Assembly: GCA_964604165.1 (NCBI GenBank)
Contig: CAZRYF010000017.1
Location: 5,696-69,695 of the forward strand
Length of the DNA: 64,000 nucleotides
Origin: JAYZDK01 sp964604165
Lineage (GTDB): Bacteria; Myxococcota_A; UBA796; CAJQPC01
Reading direction: 5' to 3'
This document shows, piece by piece, positions 1 through 7,482 of the stretch. Position 1 is the first letter of the stretch. Each line of letters begins with the position of its first letter. A program made the translations under genes and the position numbers. The notes under the pieces were generated by a model. That model saw only the letters and a program-made list of their open reading frames with translations, did no database searches and was not told the DNA's origin.

Positions 1-167
1 ACCCGGTGCAAATGGACAGTCTCCAGCAGGCCGCGCCAATCTTCTTCACCCACCGGCACGGCGTTGTTGCGCTTGCCAGTGATCAGCACCGGCTCGTGTT
101 CCTCCGAGACCTGATCCAGGAGTCGATAAAGGTTCTGCCGGGCCTCGCTGGCGTTTATCTTGCTCAT
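1..167 (-). CDS. YefM/Phd-family type II antitoxin, C-terminus cut by window edge
   Basis: The first 55 codons of a gene that runs off the left edge. The translation begins MSKINASEARQNLYRLLDQV and continues with EEHEPVLITGKRNNAV, the hallmark N-terminal DNA-binding part of YefM/Phd antitoxins (E. coli YefM has SEARQNL and ILIT at matching places). A strong Shine-Dalgarno site, GGAGG, lies a few bases upstream of the ATG at 167. In this family the antitoxin neutralises a RelE/YoeB- or Doc-type toxin encoded just downstream and represses its own promoter. The toxin would lie outside the window, so it cannot be named. The family assignment is secure, the partner is not. Confidence 0.88.
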   Translation of the reverse strand, partial: MSKINASEARQNLYRLLDQVSEEHEPVLITGKRNNAVPVGEEDWRGLLETVHLHR

Positions 168-251
168 GGAGAGCCTCCACTCGAATAACGTACGGTCCGT
201 CCACGGGTTTCTTGGAGATGGGGGGAGGTGGGTGTGTTGTCCCCAGAACTT

Positions 252-370
252 GGGAGTTAAGTATGGCGTCCCCGGAATCTGGTCCCCGGAATCTGTGGGT
301 TGTTCGGATTTTGTTCGGAATCTGTGTCGGAATCTGTCTGGGTAGTCGGAATCAGTACGGAATCAGTAAT
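252..370. repeat. REP-like half-palindrome followed by degenerate CGGAATC repeats
   Basis: Positions 252-279 hold GGGAGTTAAGTATGGCGTCC followed by CCGGAATC. This is one arm of the same palindrome that is complete at 534-591 and recurs at 63965-64000. It is followed by about seven imperfect copies of TCGGAATCTGT up to about position 370. The stretch between the antitoxin start and the next gene has no convincing reading frame. I infer a REP-like element that is decaying or expanded; the number of copies in the genome cannot be judged here. Confidence 0.7.
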
Positions 371-444
371 GGCGGCCCATGGTAGCAGGCCAGCGAATTA
401 GAGAGGCCTTCAGGCGAGAAAAAACCGCCGAGAAAGGAGCGAGG

Positions 445-1101
445 ATGCGTCTTCCCGTGCCACAGTCAGCCCTCCTGCTCGGACTCACCCTCCCGGTCCT
501 TGCAGGACCTTCAAAGAGTTCCGGGGACTCAAAGAGTTCCGGGGACACCATACTTAACTCCCGGGAGTTAAGTATGGTGTCCCCGGAACTCCCCTCCCCG
601 GCCGAGCAGAAGGCCATGGACACAGCCCAAAGCACCGCCCAGGCCCTGGGGGCGGATCTGAAGTCCCGGCTTCAGGCGACCCTAAAGGCAGAAGGTCCCG
701 CAGCCGCGCTCTCCGTGTGCAGCCTGGAAGCCCAGCCCATCACCCAGAAGGCCAGCGCCCCGGAGGGAGTGCGCGTGGGACGCGCCTCCCTGCGCACGCG
801 CAACCCGAAGAACACCCCGCCGGACTGGGTCGGGGCCTGGCTGACCGAGCACGGTGAGCGCAAGGTCACAGGCCTCTCCCCCAGCAAGTCCCTGGGCCAG
901 GACCCAGAGGGCCGGCCCGTGGGCCGGTTTTTGGCCCCAATCGGCGTTCAGGGGCCCTGTCTCTTGTGCCACGGCCCCAAACAGTCCCTCCTGCCCGAGG
1001 TCCAGGCCCTCCTGGCCAAGCGCTACCCGGAAGACCAGGCCACCGGATACGCCCTCGGGGACCTTCGGGGGGTGATCTGGGCAGAGTCGCGGGTCGAGTA
1101 G
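445..1101 (+). CDS. Exported DUF3365 (Tll0287-like) haem-binding protein interrupted in frame by a REP palindrome
   Basis: The start at 445 is chosen because GAAAGGAG precedes it and it yields a clear signal peptide (MRLPVPQSALLLGLTLPVLA). The C-terminal part matches the DUF3365 domain: VCSLEAQPI, GRASLRTRNPKNTPPDW, and a CxxCH haem motif CLLCH at residues 172-176, followed by YPEDQATGYALGDLRG. Such proteins are periplasmic c-type haem sensors or electron carriers; the ligand is unknown. Residues 23-49, just after the signal peptide, are encoded entirely by an 18-base tandem duplication and a 58-base perfect palindrome, read without a stop. The conserved domain begins after the insertion, so the protein is probably still functional with an enlarged linker. 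Confidence 0.85.
   Translation: MRLPVPQSALLLGLTLPVLAGPSKSSGDSKSSGDTILNSRELSMVSPELPSPAEQKAMDTAQSTAQALGADLKSRLQATLKAEGPAAALSVCSLEAQPITQKASAPEGVRVGRASLRTRNPKNTPPDWVGAWLTEHGERKVTGLSPSKSLGQDPEGRPVGRFLAPIGVQGPCLLCHGPKQSLLPEVQALLAKRYPEDQATGYALGDLRGVIWAESRVE
511..591. repeat. 18-bp tandem duplication plus 58-bp perfect REP-like palindrome inside a gene
   Basis: Positions 511-528 and 529-546 are identical copies of TCAAAGAGTTCCGGGGAC. From 534 to 591 the sequence is a perfect inverted repeat centred between 562 and 563, with the arm core GGACACCATACTTAACTCC. The same arm occurs at 252-279 and 63965-63992. Palindromes of this kind are typical of REP elements mobilised by REP-associated IS200-like transposases. 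No such transposase is seen in the window, so the mobilising enzyme is inferred. Confidence 0.85.
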
Positions 1102-1111
1102 GACCGGGGGA

Positions 1112-1888
1112 CTAAGTCAACAACCCCGCATCCTCCGGCCGAAGGATCCCCCTGCCCCCTTCCGTGAACCGCTGAAGCACTTCGTGGCCGCTCTGGGCGG
1201 CGGCCTCCTTCGGGCCGATCCAGGCGACCTTCTTGTCAAAGAGAAACGCGATTCGGTCCGTCACGGTGAAGCAGCTCTCCATGTCGTGGGTCACCACAAT
1301 GCTCGTCATCTTGAGCTTGTCCTGCAGCTCCAGGATCAAGCCGTTGATCCGCCGCACGTTGATCGGGTCCAGCCCCGTCGTGGGCTCGTCGTAGAGAATC
1401 ACATCCGGCTCGATGGCGATGGCCCGGGCCAGCCCCACGCGCTTCTTCATGCCCCCGGAGAGCTCCGGCGGCCGCAGGTCCTCAATCCCCGGCATGCCCA
1501 CCATCTCCAACACCTGGGCCACCCGGTCCCGCTGCTCTGCCTGCGTGCCCCAGTCGTGCTCCACCAGAGGATAGGCGATGTTCTCCAGCACGGTCAGGGA
1601 GTCAAAGAGGGCCGCCCCCTGAAAGAGCATGCCGATGCGACGCCGCAAGCCCAAGAGCTCCCTCGCGTTGAGGCCGCCCACGTCGTCTCCGAAGGCCTCG
1701 ATGGCCCCCGAGTCAAACGACAACAGGCGAATCAGGAGCTTGAGGGTCACCGACTTGCCCGTGCCCGATCCCCCCACGATGGTCAGGGTCTCCCCCCTGT
1801 GCACATCCAGGCTCATTCCCGAGAGCACGCTCTTGGGCCCGAAGGACTTGCATACATCTCGAAAGCGAATGACGACTTCGGGTTCCAT
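1112..1888 (-). CDS. mlaF: MlaF-like ABC transporter ATPase for lipid transport
   Basis: 258 residues; the last gene of a four-gene minus-strand operon. The ATG at 1888 overlaps the stop of the MlaE-like gene by four bases (ATGA). A longer open frame exists upstream but only reflects a shadow of mlaE. Walker A is GGSGTGKS (residues 39-46), the signature is LSGGMKKR and Walker B is VILYDEPTTGLDP. The MKKR form of the signature and the FQGAALFDSLTV Q-loop are typical of MlaF/Ttg2A ATPases that power phospholipid movement between inner and outer membranes. It should work with the adjacent MlaE-like permease. Confidence 0.92.
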   Translation of the reverse strand: MEPEVVIRFRDVCKSFGPKSVLSGMSLDVHRGETLTIVGGSGTGKSVTLKLLIRLLSFDSGAIEAFGDDVGGLNARELLGLRRRIGMLFQGAALFDSLTVLENIAYPLVEHDWGTQAEQRDRVAQVLEMVGMPGIEDLRPPELSGGMKKRVGLARAIAIEPDVILYDEPTTGLDPINVRRINGLILELQDKLKMTSIVVTHDMESCFTVTDRIAFLFDKKVAWIGPKEAAAQSGHEVLQRFTEGGRGILRPEDAGLLT

Positions 1889-2646
1889 CAGCCGTACACC
1901 AGGAGAAAGAGCTTGGTCAGGAAAAAGTTTCCAATCAACACCGCCAGGCTGATCGCCACCACGGAGCCCGTCGTGGACCGGCCCACCCCTTCCGTACCCC
2001 CGGCGGTCCGCAGGCCCATATAGCAGCCGATGATGGCAATGAAATACCCGAAGAAGACGCTCTTGAAGAGCCCGTGGAACAGGTCCACCACCGTGAGGGT
2101 GTCCATGATCTGGGACACGTAGAACCGCGGAGTCACCCCCACCTCGGACACGGTGGCCAGCATGCCCCCGAAGCAGCCCACAAAATCCGCCAGCAGGGTG
2201 AGCAGCGGCAGCATGAACACACAGGCCAACACCCGCGGCACCACGAGCTTCTCCACCGGATCCGCCCCCAAGGCCTGAATGGCGTCCACCTGCTCGGTGA
2301 CGGTCATGGAGCCGATCTCCGCCGTGAACCCGGCGCCTACACGCCCCCCCACAAGCACCGCCGTCAAGGTGGGCCCCAGCTCCCGGATGATGCCCAGCGC
2401 CACCAGCTTGCCGGTGTACAAGGACCCTCCATACGGCTGCAGGCCCGTGGCAAACTGCAGAGCGAGCACCGCCCCGGTGAAGAGCGCGGTCAAGGTCGCA
2501 ATTGACCAGGACCCCACCCCGGCCCGGTCCATCTGTTCCCACAAGGTCCTGGTGGAGAAGCGCCGGCGAAAGATACACACGAAGACCTGGCCGGTGAGCA
2601 CGCCCACGTCCCCGAGAGCGTCCAGAAACCGGACCACGTGCGCCAT
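1888..2646 (-). CDS. mlaE: MlaE-like lipid ABC transporter permease
   Basis: 252 residues, the normal length for MlaE, with several membrane segments. The family core is present: FTGAVLALQ, ELGPTLTAVLVGGRVGAGFTAE and IGSMTVTEQVDAIQALG, the coupling region that touches the ATPase. It forms the inner-membrane channel of a Mla-type phospholipid transporter. The start overlaps the stop of the upstream lipoprotein gene (ATGA) and its stop overlaps the mlaF start. No MlaD-type MCE protein follows mlaF, so the substrate-binding ring must be encoded elsewhere or replaced. Confidence 0.93.
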   Translation of the reverse strand: MAHVVRFLDALGDVGVLTGQVFVCIFRRRFSTRTLWEQMDRAGVGSWSIATLTALFTGAVLALQFATGLQPYGGSLYTGKLVALGIIRELGPTLTAVLVGGRVGAGFTAEIGSMTVTEQVDAIQALGADPVEKLVVPRVLACVFMLPLLTLLADFVGCFGGMLATVSEVGVTPRFYVSQIMDTLTVVDLFHGLFKSVFFGYFIAIIGCYMGLRTAGGTEGVGRSTTGSVVAISLAVLIGNFFLTKLFLLVYG

Positions 2647-3137
2647 CAGCTCCCCGCCCGAAACGTGGCCAGCGCCGCCTCGTAGTCTTGAAAGATGGCG
2701 TCAAACTGGTTGGGGGGACCGAGGACCACAAAGTCGTACACGCAGTCGTCTTTCTTCAAGATGGTCAGCGCCACCCCGGCCTTGACCCCGTCCAGGCGAC
2801 CCTCCAGGCGCACGGTCAGGGCCGTGCGGCCATCCACCTGGCTGCGCTCCTCCAGGACGCGGTCCTCCACGACGATGCCCGTCATCTGGTGCTGCAGCAG
2901 GCGCTCCAGGGGGAGGTCCTGGTAGCGACTTCCGCAGTTGGAGTCCGCATACAAGGTCGCCCCCAGCTGCTCATTTCGCCAGGCGTAGTCCGCCCCTCCA
3001 CCTGGCACCTCCGACCACCCCTGGGCCGGAATCTCCATTTCGTACCGGCCCTCCATCCGTCCGGCCTGCCTGGCGGCACGCCCCATGCACGACCCCAGGA
3101 AAACCCCGCACAGACCCAGCAGGCAGATGCGCCTCAC
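2646..3137 (-). CDS. Lipoprotein in the Mla-like operon
   Basis: 163 residues. The GTG start at 3137 is chosen because it forms a GTGA overlap with the stop of the upstream ABC ATPase and gives a lipoprotein signal, VRRICLLGLCGVFLGSC, with Cys as the lipidated residue. The mature part has no motif I recognise; it contains GRYEMEIPAQGW and a C-terminal stretch ending FDAIFQDYEAALATF, and looks like a small soluble periplasmic domain. Its position between two transporter components, with overlapping starts and stops, suggests that it serves this transporter, perhaps on the outer-membrane side. That role is inference. Confidence 0.8.
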   Translation of the reverse strand: MRRICLLGLCGVFLGSCMGRAARQAGRMEGRYEMEIPAQGWSEVPGGGADYAWRNEQLGATLYADSNCGSRYQDLPLERLLQHQMTGIVVEDRVLEERSQVDGRTALTVRLEGRLDGVKAGVALTILKKDDCVYDFVVLGPPNQFDAIFQDYEAALATFRAGS

Positions 3138-3892
3138 GCGCCCTCCCCGGGAGCGGCGCCGGGCTGGGCCTCCTCGTCCAGAATGCGGAGAAACACCTCT
3201 TCCAGGTCCCGCGCCTGGGGATGGGCGGTGGAGCGAATCTCGTCGTAGCTCCCCTGGCACACGATCTCCCCGTGGTTCAGGATCACCAGGCGATCACACA
3301 CCTCCTGGGCCACGTCCAGGCTGTGGGTCGAGAGAAAGACCGTGCGCCCCTCGTCGGCCAGCCGTCGAAACACGTTCTTGATCTGGCGAGCCCCTCCCGG
3401 GTCCAACCCCACCATGGGCTCATCCACAATGATCAGGCGGGGCTCGTGGAGCAGGGCCACCGCCAGGGTCAGGCGCTGCTTCATGCCGTGGGAGAACCCC
3501 TCGATCAGCTGGTCGCCCACGCCTCCGAGGCCGTACTCGGTGAGCAGGAGATTTCCCTTGGACAGACACTCTGCCGGGTCCATTCCATAGACACCGCCCA
3601 CGAAAACCAGAAACTCCCGCGCCGTGAGCTTTTCATAGAGGTAGGGACGATCCGGAATAAAGCCGGTGAGGCGCTTGGCATCGACCGCGTGGGTGCTCAT
3701 GGGCAGGCCATCCACCCAGACCTTGCCAGCCGTAGGGGGCAACAACCCCGCAATCATGCGAATAAAGGTGGTTTTTCCCGCCCCATTTGGGCCCAGGAAT
3801 CCAAAGACCTCGCCCTTGCGCACATGCAGGTCGAGGGGTTTGAGAGCCTGGAAAGCGCCATAGCGCTTCTCGATTCGCTCCGTTCTGAGCAT
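3134..3892 (-). CDS. ABC-2-type transporter ATP-binding protein
   Basis: 252 residues. Walker A is GPNGAGKTT (residues 34-42), Walker B is LIIVDEPMVGLDP, and the H-loop STHSLDVAQEV is present. The signature is FSHGMKQR instead of LSGGQQ, a common variant in CcmA/NatA-like exporters. It is the first gene of the operon with the lipoprotein and the MlaE/MlaF-like genes. It has no permease of its own here, which is unusual. Either the permease lies elsewhere or this ATPase acts with the Mla-like complex; the sequence does not decide. Confidence 0.88.
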   Translation of the reverse strand: MLRTERIEKRYGAFQALKPLDLHVRKGEVFGFLGPNGAGKTTFIRMIAGLLPPTAGKVWVDGLPMSTHAVDAKRLTGFIPDRPYLYEKLTAREFLVFVGGVYGMDPAECLSKGNLLLTEYGLGGVGDQLIEGFSHGMKQRLTLAVALLHEPRLIIVDEPMVGLDPGGARQIKNVFRRLADEGRTVFLSTHSLDVAQEVCDRLVILNHGEIVCQGSYDEIRSTAHPQARDLEEVFLRILDEEAQPGAAPGEGA

Positions 3893-3968
3893 CCCCGCAG
3901 GAATCTACCACGCCCCCGCGCCAACCACCCACCTTGACAGCACACGTCAGTCCCGCAAACTTGGCCCC

Positions 3969-4406
3969 ATGTGCGAATCAAGTCTCTCGAGTTGGCCCAT
4001 CCGAATCAAAGTCCCCGTGCAGTGGGGGGACATGGATGCCCTCGCCCACGTGAACCACACCCTCTACATCAAGTGGATGGAGAGCGCTCGAATGGTCTAC
4101 TTCAACGCGTGTGGGCTGTCCGACCTGTATGAGAAGGAGCGCATCGGCCCGATTCTGGGGACCCTGGAGGTCACCTACCTTCGCCCGGTCCACTTTCCCG
4201 ATGTCATCACCATCGAGACCACCGTGAGCCGCCTGGGTGGGTCCAGTTTCGACATGGACTACCGCCTCACGAGCCAAGAGCAAGGCGGTGCAACCGTGGC
4301 TACGGGCCGCGCCGCCTGCGTGATCTACGACTACAACAACGCCTGCTCCTTCATGATGAGCGATGCGTTGCGGGCGGGGTTCCTGGCGCTCGAGGCCGGG
4401 GCCTGA
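3969..4406 (+). CDS. Acyl-CoA thioesterase, 4HBT hotdog family
   Basis: 145 residues with a hotdog fold. Residues 19-30, WGDMDALAHVNH, carry the 4HBT active-site motif; Asp21 corresponds to the catalytic Asp of 4-hydroxybenzoyl-CoA thioesterase and HVN lines the pocket. LEVTYLRPVHFPD and ATGRAACVIYD complete the domain. It hydrolyses an acyl-CoA to free acid and CoA in the cytoplasm; the acyl chain is unknown. No strong Shine-Dalgarno site precedes the ATG. It stands alone between minus-strand genes. Confidence 0.9.
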   Translation: MCESSLSSWPIRIKVPVQWGDMDALAHVNHTLYIKWMESARMVYFNACGLSDLYEKERIGPILGTLEVTYLRPVHFPDVITIETTVSRLGGSSFDMDYRLTSQEQGGATVATGRAACVIYDYNNACSFMMSDALRAGFLALEAGA

Positions 4407-4409
4407 TCC

Positions 4410-4649
4410 TCAGGAAGCAAAGACCCCGTTGACGATGGACTTGACCTCCCGATCGCTCAGAGGCGATGCCCCCTGCCCATCGAATTCCCAGGCAATGCGC
4501 GCTTTGCATCGGGCAAGGGCTGCGGTTTTTGTGTAGCCCAGACGAAAGAGCAGCCCAGCCCGCTCACGCAGCTCCTGGGCATGCGTCGCCTTGTTCGCAA
4601 TAGCCCCGTCTCGGGCAGGCCCGGTGACTTCCATCCAATCAAAAGACAT
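4410..4649 (-). CDS. Small conserved-looking protein of unknown function
   Basis: 79 residues if the start is at 4649, which has GAGGAGGG at a good distance; a longer open frame upstream lacks such a site and overlaps the divergent lipoprotein gene. The protein is soluble and mainly helical, with a basic middle part (RLGYTKTAALARCKARIAWEF) and the C-terminal SDREVKSIVNGVFAS. I do not recognise the family. The well-placed ribosome site, coding-like codon use and lack of a competing gene on the other strand argue that it is real. Confidence 0.6.
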   Translation of the reverse strand: MSFDWMEVTGPARDGAIANKATHAQELRERAGLLFRLGYTKTAALARCKARIAWEFDGQGASPLSDREVKSIVNGVFAS

Positions 4650-4704
4650 GGATACCCTCCTCGATGGACTTGACCTGTCCCGATTGGAGATGCAAGAGAA
4701 TCCC

Positions 4705-5805
4705 ATGCAATCATCAAAAATCCTGCTTCTCTCTCTCATGGGCTGCGCCGCTCAAAAAACCTCGGGGGACTGCAGCGACACCGGGGCAGAACCCATGGAG
4801 TTCCTTCTTGCGCCCGGGCCGTGGAGCGTTGGATTCCACAAGGAAGACCTGGTCTACGCCGATCCAGCGGGGGATGGAGACCGCACACTGAACCTGCTGA
4901 CCTGGTACCCCACCGCGGACACAGACGGTTCCCTCCCGAGCTACCGCTCCCTGAAGCAGCCCGATGCAGTGTGGGAAGACGCAACCGTCGCCGGCGGGGC
5001 CTTTCCCCTCCTGGTCTCTTCCCACGGCTCCCAGGGCTACGCGGAGGGCAGCTCGTTTCTCTTTGAGCACTTCGCCTCCCATGGCTGGATCGTGCTGGCA
5101 CCGGACCACACCACCAACACCTTGTTCGACAGCGAACCCAGGACCAGCGCCATCTACCTGCAGCGCCCCCAGGACATCTCGGCGGTCATCGATCACACGG
5201 AGAACCTGCCCGAGGGGCACCCCCTGACCGGACACGTGGGGAGCCCCATCCTCGCAAATGGCCACAGCTTCGGCGGGTACACCCTGCACGCGTTGGCCGG
5301 TGCGCTCCACGACCTGGACACCCTCGTGCCCGCCTGCGATGCGGGAAGCACCGCCGGATTCTGCCAGGACCTGGATGACACGCGGAAGCAGCGGTTTCAA
5401 GACGGGTTCTACGAGGACCGCATCGAGGCCCACATTTCCATGGCCCCAGGCGACTTTGGGTCCTTTGGCGAGGCGGGGTTTGCGTCGGTCCAGGCACCGA
5501 TCCTGCTCATGACCGGCGAGCTGGACAACTCCACTGGATCAGACTCAGATCCCATCTGGGACGCCCTTCCCGGCTCGGATCATCTGCGTCTGGATCTCCT
5601 CGGAGGCGGTCACACCACCTTCACCGACTACGCCGGCCTGCTGGAAGACGCTGAACTCGGACTCGATCCGGAAGAAGGCTGGCGCATCATTCGCGGATAC
5701 TCCCTGGCTTTTGCAAGCCACCACGCCGGCAACGAGGCGTGGATCGACCTGCTCGATGGAACCGTCGAAATCTCCGAGGCTGTGCGGCTTGTGCAAAAGG
5801 ACTGA
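4705..5805 (+). CDS. Lipoprotein alpha/beta hydrolase, dienelactone hydrolase/PAF-acetylhydrolase-like
   Basis: 366 residues from the ATG at 4705, which gives a lipobox (SLMGC, Cys14) with AAGAGAA in front; an ATG at 4690 is an alternative. The nucleophile elbow is GHSFGG (Ser188). PLLVSSHGSQGY forms the oxyanion strand and GWIVLAPDHTTN follows. HLRLDLLGGGHTTF near the C-terminus supplies the catalytic His. The layout matches predicted dienelactone hydrolases (COG4188-like), esterases acting on small esters or lipids. Lipidation suggests an envelope location. Substrate unknown. Confidence 0.82.
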   Translation: MQSSKILLLSLMGCAAQKTSGDCSDTGAEPMEFLLAPGPWSVGFHKEDLVYADPAGDGDRTLNLLTWYPTADTDGSLPSYRSLKQPDAVWEDATVAGGAFPLLVSSHGSQGYAEGSSFLFEHFASHGWIVLAPDHTTNTLFDSEPRTSAIYLQRPQDISAVIDHTENLPEGHPLTGHVGSPILANGHSFGGYTLHALAGALHDLDTLVPACDAGSTAGFCQDLDDTRKQRFQDGFYEDRIEAHISMAPGDFGSFGEAGFASVQAPILLMTGELDNSTGSDSDPIWDALPGSDHLRLDLLGGGHTTFTDYAGLLEDAELGLDPEEGWRIIRGYSLAFASHHAGNEAWIDLLDGTVEISEAVRLVQKD

Positions 5806-5856
5806 TCCGCATTGTGGACACCGTTCCAGGACCGTAGACTACCGGCGGGGGCCTCC

Positions 5857-7482
5857 TTGTCTTCAGCATTCGCGCGCATCCTCGCCATGGTTCTGTTCGG
5901 CGGAGCCAACCTGGCCTGCACCAGGCAGGAAGACACCGCCACGCCCCCCCGCGAGGATGCCCCGGCCTTTGATGCCGGGGCTCCGGTTCTGACACGCCTG
6001 ACCGCTGAGCAGTACGCAAACACCATCGCAGACCTCTTTGGAGACGAGGTGGTTGTGGCCCGCAGCCTGGAGCCGGACACGTCCGTGGATGGACTGCTCT
6101 CGGTGGGAGCCTCAGTCACCAGCGTCTCGTCCTGGGGAGTCGAACACTACGAGCTGGCAGCCTTCGACATTGCCGAGCAGGTCATGGCCGACCCGGTGCT
6201 CCATGGCTGGTTTCTCTCTTGTACCCCCGCGGGGGCGACCGATTCGGACTGCGCATCTGAGGCGCTGGAGACCGCGGGGCTCTTTACCTGGCGCCGCCCC
6301 CTGACCTCTGGGGAGTTGGACCGCCTGGTGGGCCTGGCAGACGCAGCCGGGGCCACGCTGGCAGACTTTCACGACGGCCTCGCCTTCGCTTTGGCGGCCC
6401 TGCTCCAATCCCCACACTTTCTCTACCGGGTGGAGGAGGGCGAGGCCGCCAATGGAGAGCGCTCTTACACGGACTGGGAAATGGCGTCCCGCCTGTCGTT
6501 CTTTCTGTGGAACACCACGCCGGATGCGGACCTGTTGGCGGCGGCCGAGGGGGGCGAACTCACCGACACCAAGACTCTCGTTCCTCACGTGGACCGCATG
6601 CTGGACGATCCGCGGGCCACCGACGGCGCCCGAAACATCTTCTCGGACCTCTTTCGGCTCTACAGCCTGGATGATCTTTCCAAGGACACGACGGTCTTCC
6701 CCTATTGGACACCGGACGTGCGGTCTGCGGCCCGCGAGGAGACTCTGCGCCTGATCGAAACCTGGATCTTCGAGGAAGAGGGAGACTACCGGGACCTGTT
6801 CGTCTCGACCCGCACCTTTGTGGACCGCCGACTTGCTGCCCTCTACGGCATTCCCGCTCCCTTGCCCAACGGCTTTGGGGAGGTGCGCCTGGACAAGAGC
6901 CTGGGACGACGGGGTCTTCTGGGCCACATCTCCCTTTTGGCCCTCAACTCCCACCCGGTGTCGACCTCGGTGACCCGCCGAGGACAGTTCGTGAGGGAGG
7001 TGCTTCTCTGCCAGCCCATTCCCCCGCCTCCCTCGGGGGTGGACACATCGATTCCCGCGCCAGACGAGAACGCCCGCACCATGCGGGAGAGAGTCCAGCG
7101 CCACCTGGAGGACCCGGTCTGCGCGTCCTGCCACCAGCTGACCGACCCCCTGGGATTGGGGCTGGAGAATTTCGACGGCATCGGCCTCTGGCGGGACTTG
7201 GAGAACGAGGTGGAGATTGACCCTTCGGGCGACCTTGATGGCGAGGCCTTCGACAACGCCTGGGATCTGGGTGCCACCCTCTCTGGACACGAGCGGCTAC
7301 CGGCTTGCCTGGTGGAGTCACTCTATCGATTCTCCCAGCGGCGCAGCGTGTCCGACGGCGAGGACGATCTGCTCGCCTGGCACGCAAGCGGGTTTGCCGA
7401 GTCGGGTTTCCGGGTGAAGTTCCTTCTCCGGGACCTTGCGCTCAGTCCAGCCTTTCGGCAGGTCGGGGAGGTGTCAGAGTGA
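5857..7482 (+). CDS. DUF1592-type exported protein with CxxCH motif (DUF1587/1595/1592/1588/1585 architecture)
   Basis: 541 residues from the TTG at 5857, which gives a lipoprotein-like signal ending FGGANLAC; a TTG at 5812 in the same frame would give an odd long N-terminus. Recognisable blocks are LTAEQYANTIADLFG (DUF1587), TWRRPLTSGELDRL (DUF1595), SPHFLYRVE and ASRLSFFLWNTTPDADLLAAA (DUF1592), RRGLLGHISLLALNSHP and SVTRRGQFVREVLLCQPIPPPP (DUF1588), and CASCHQLTDPLGLGLENFDGIG with a haem-type CxxCH. These proteins are abundant in Planctomycetes and Myxococcota, nearly always next to a DUF1552 gene as here. Their role is unknown; a redox or polymer-degrading function has been suggested. Confidence 0.88.
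   Translation: MSSAFARILAMVLFGGANLACTRQEDTATPPREDAPAFDAGAPVLTRLTAEQYANTIADLFGDEVVVARSLEPDTSVDGLLSVGASVTSVSSWGVEHYELAAFDIAEQVMADPVLHGWFLSCTPAGATDSDCASEALETAGLFTWRRPLTSGELDRLVGLADAAGATLADFHDGLAFALAALLQSPHFLYRVEEGEAANGERSYTDWEMASRLSFFLWNTTPDADLLAAAEGGELTDTKTLVPHVDRMLDDPRATDGARNIFSDLFRLYSLDDLSKDTTVFPYWTPDVRSAAREETLRLIETWIFEEEGDYRDLFVSTRTFVDRRLAALYGIPAPLPNGFGEVRLDKSLGRRGLLGHISLLALNSHPVSTSVTRRGQFVREVLLCQPIPPPPSGVDTSIPAPDENARTMRERVQRHLEDPVCASCHQLTDPLGLGLENFDGIGLWRDLENEVEIDPSGDLDGEAFDNAWDLGATLSGHERLPACLVESLYRFSQRRSVSDGEDDLLAWHASGFAESGFRVKFLLRDLALSPAFRQVGEVSE

Noticed and set aside
1..444. A complete toxin-antitoxin pair
   Set aside because: Only the antitoxin start is present; nothing in 168-444 encodes a toxin.
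1889..2731. 539-residue open frame extending the mlaF-like gene upstream
   Set aside because: The upstream part is the shadow of mlaE in another frame; the ATGA overlap at 1886-1889 gives the real start.
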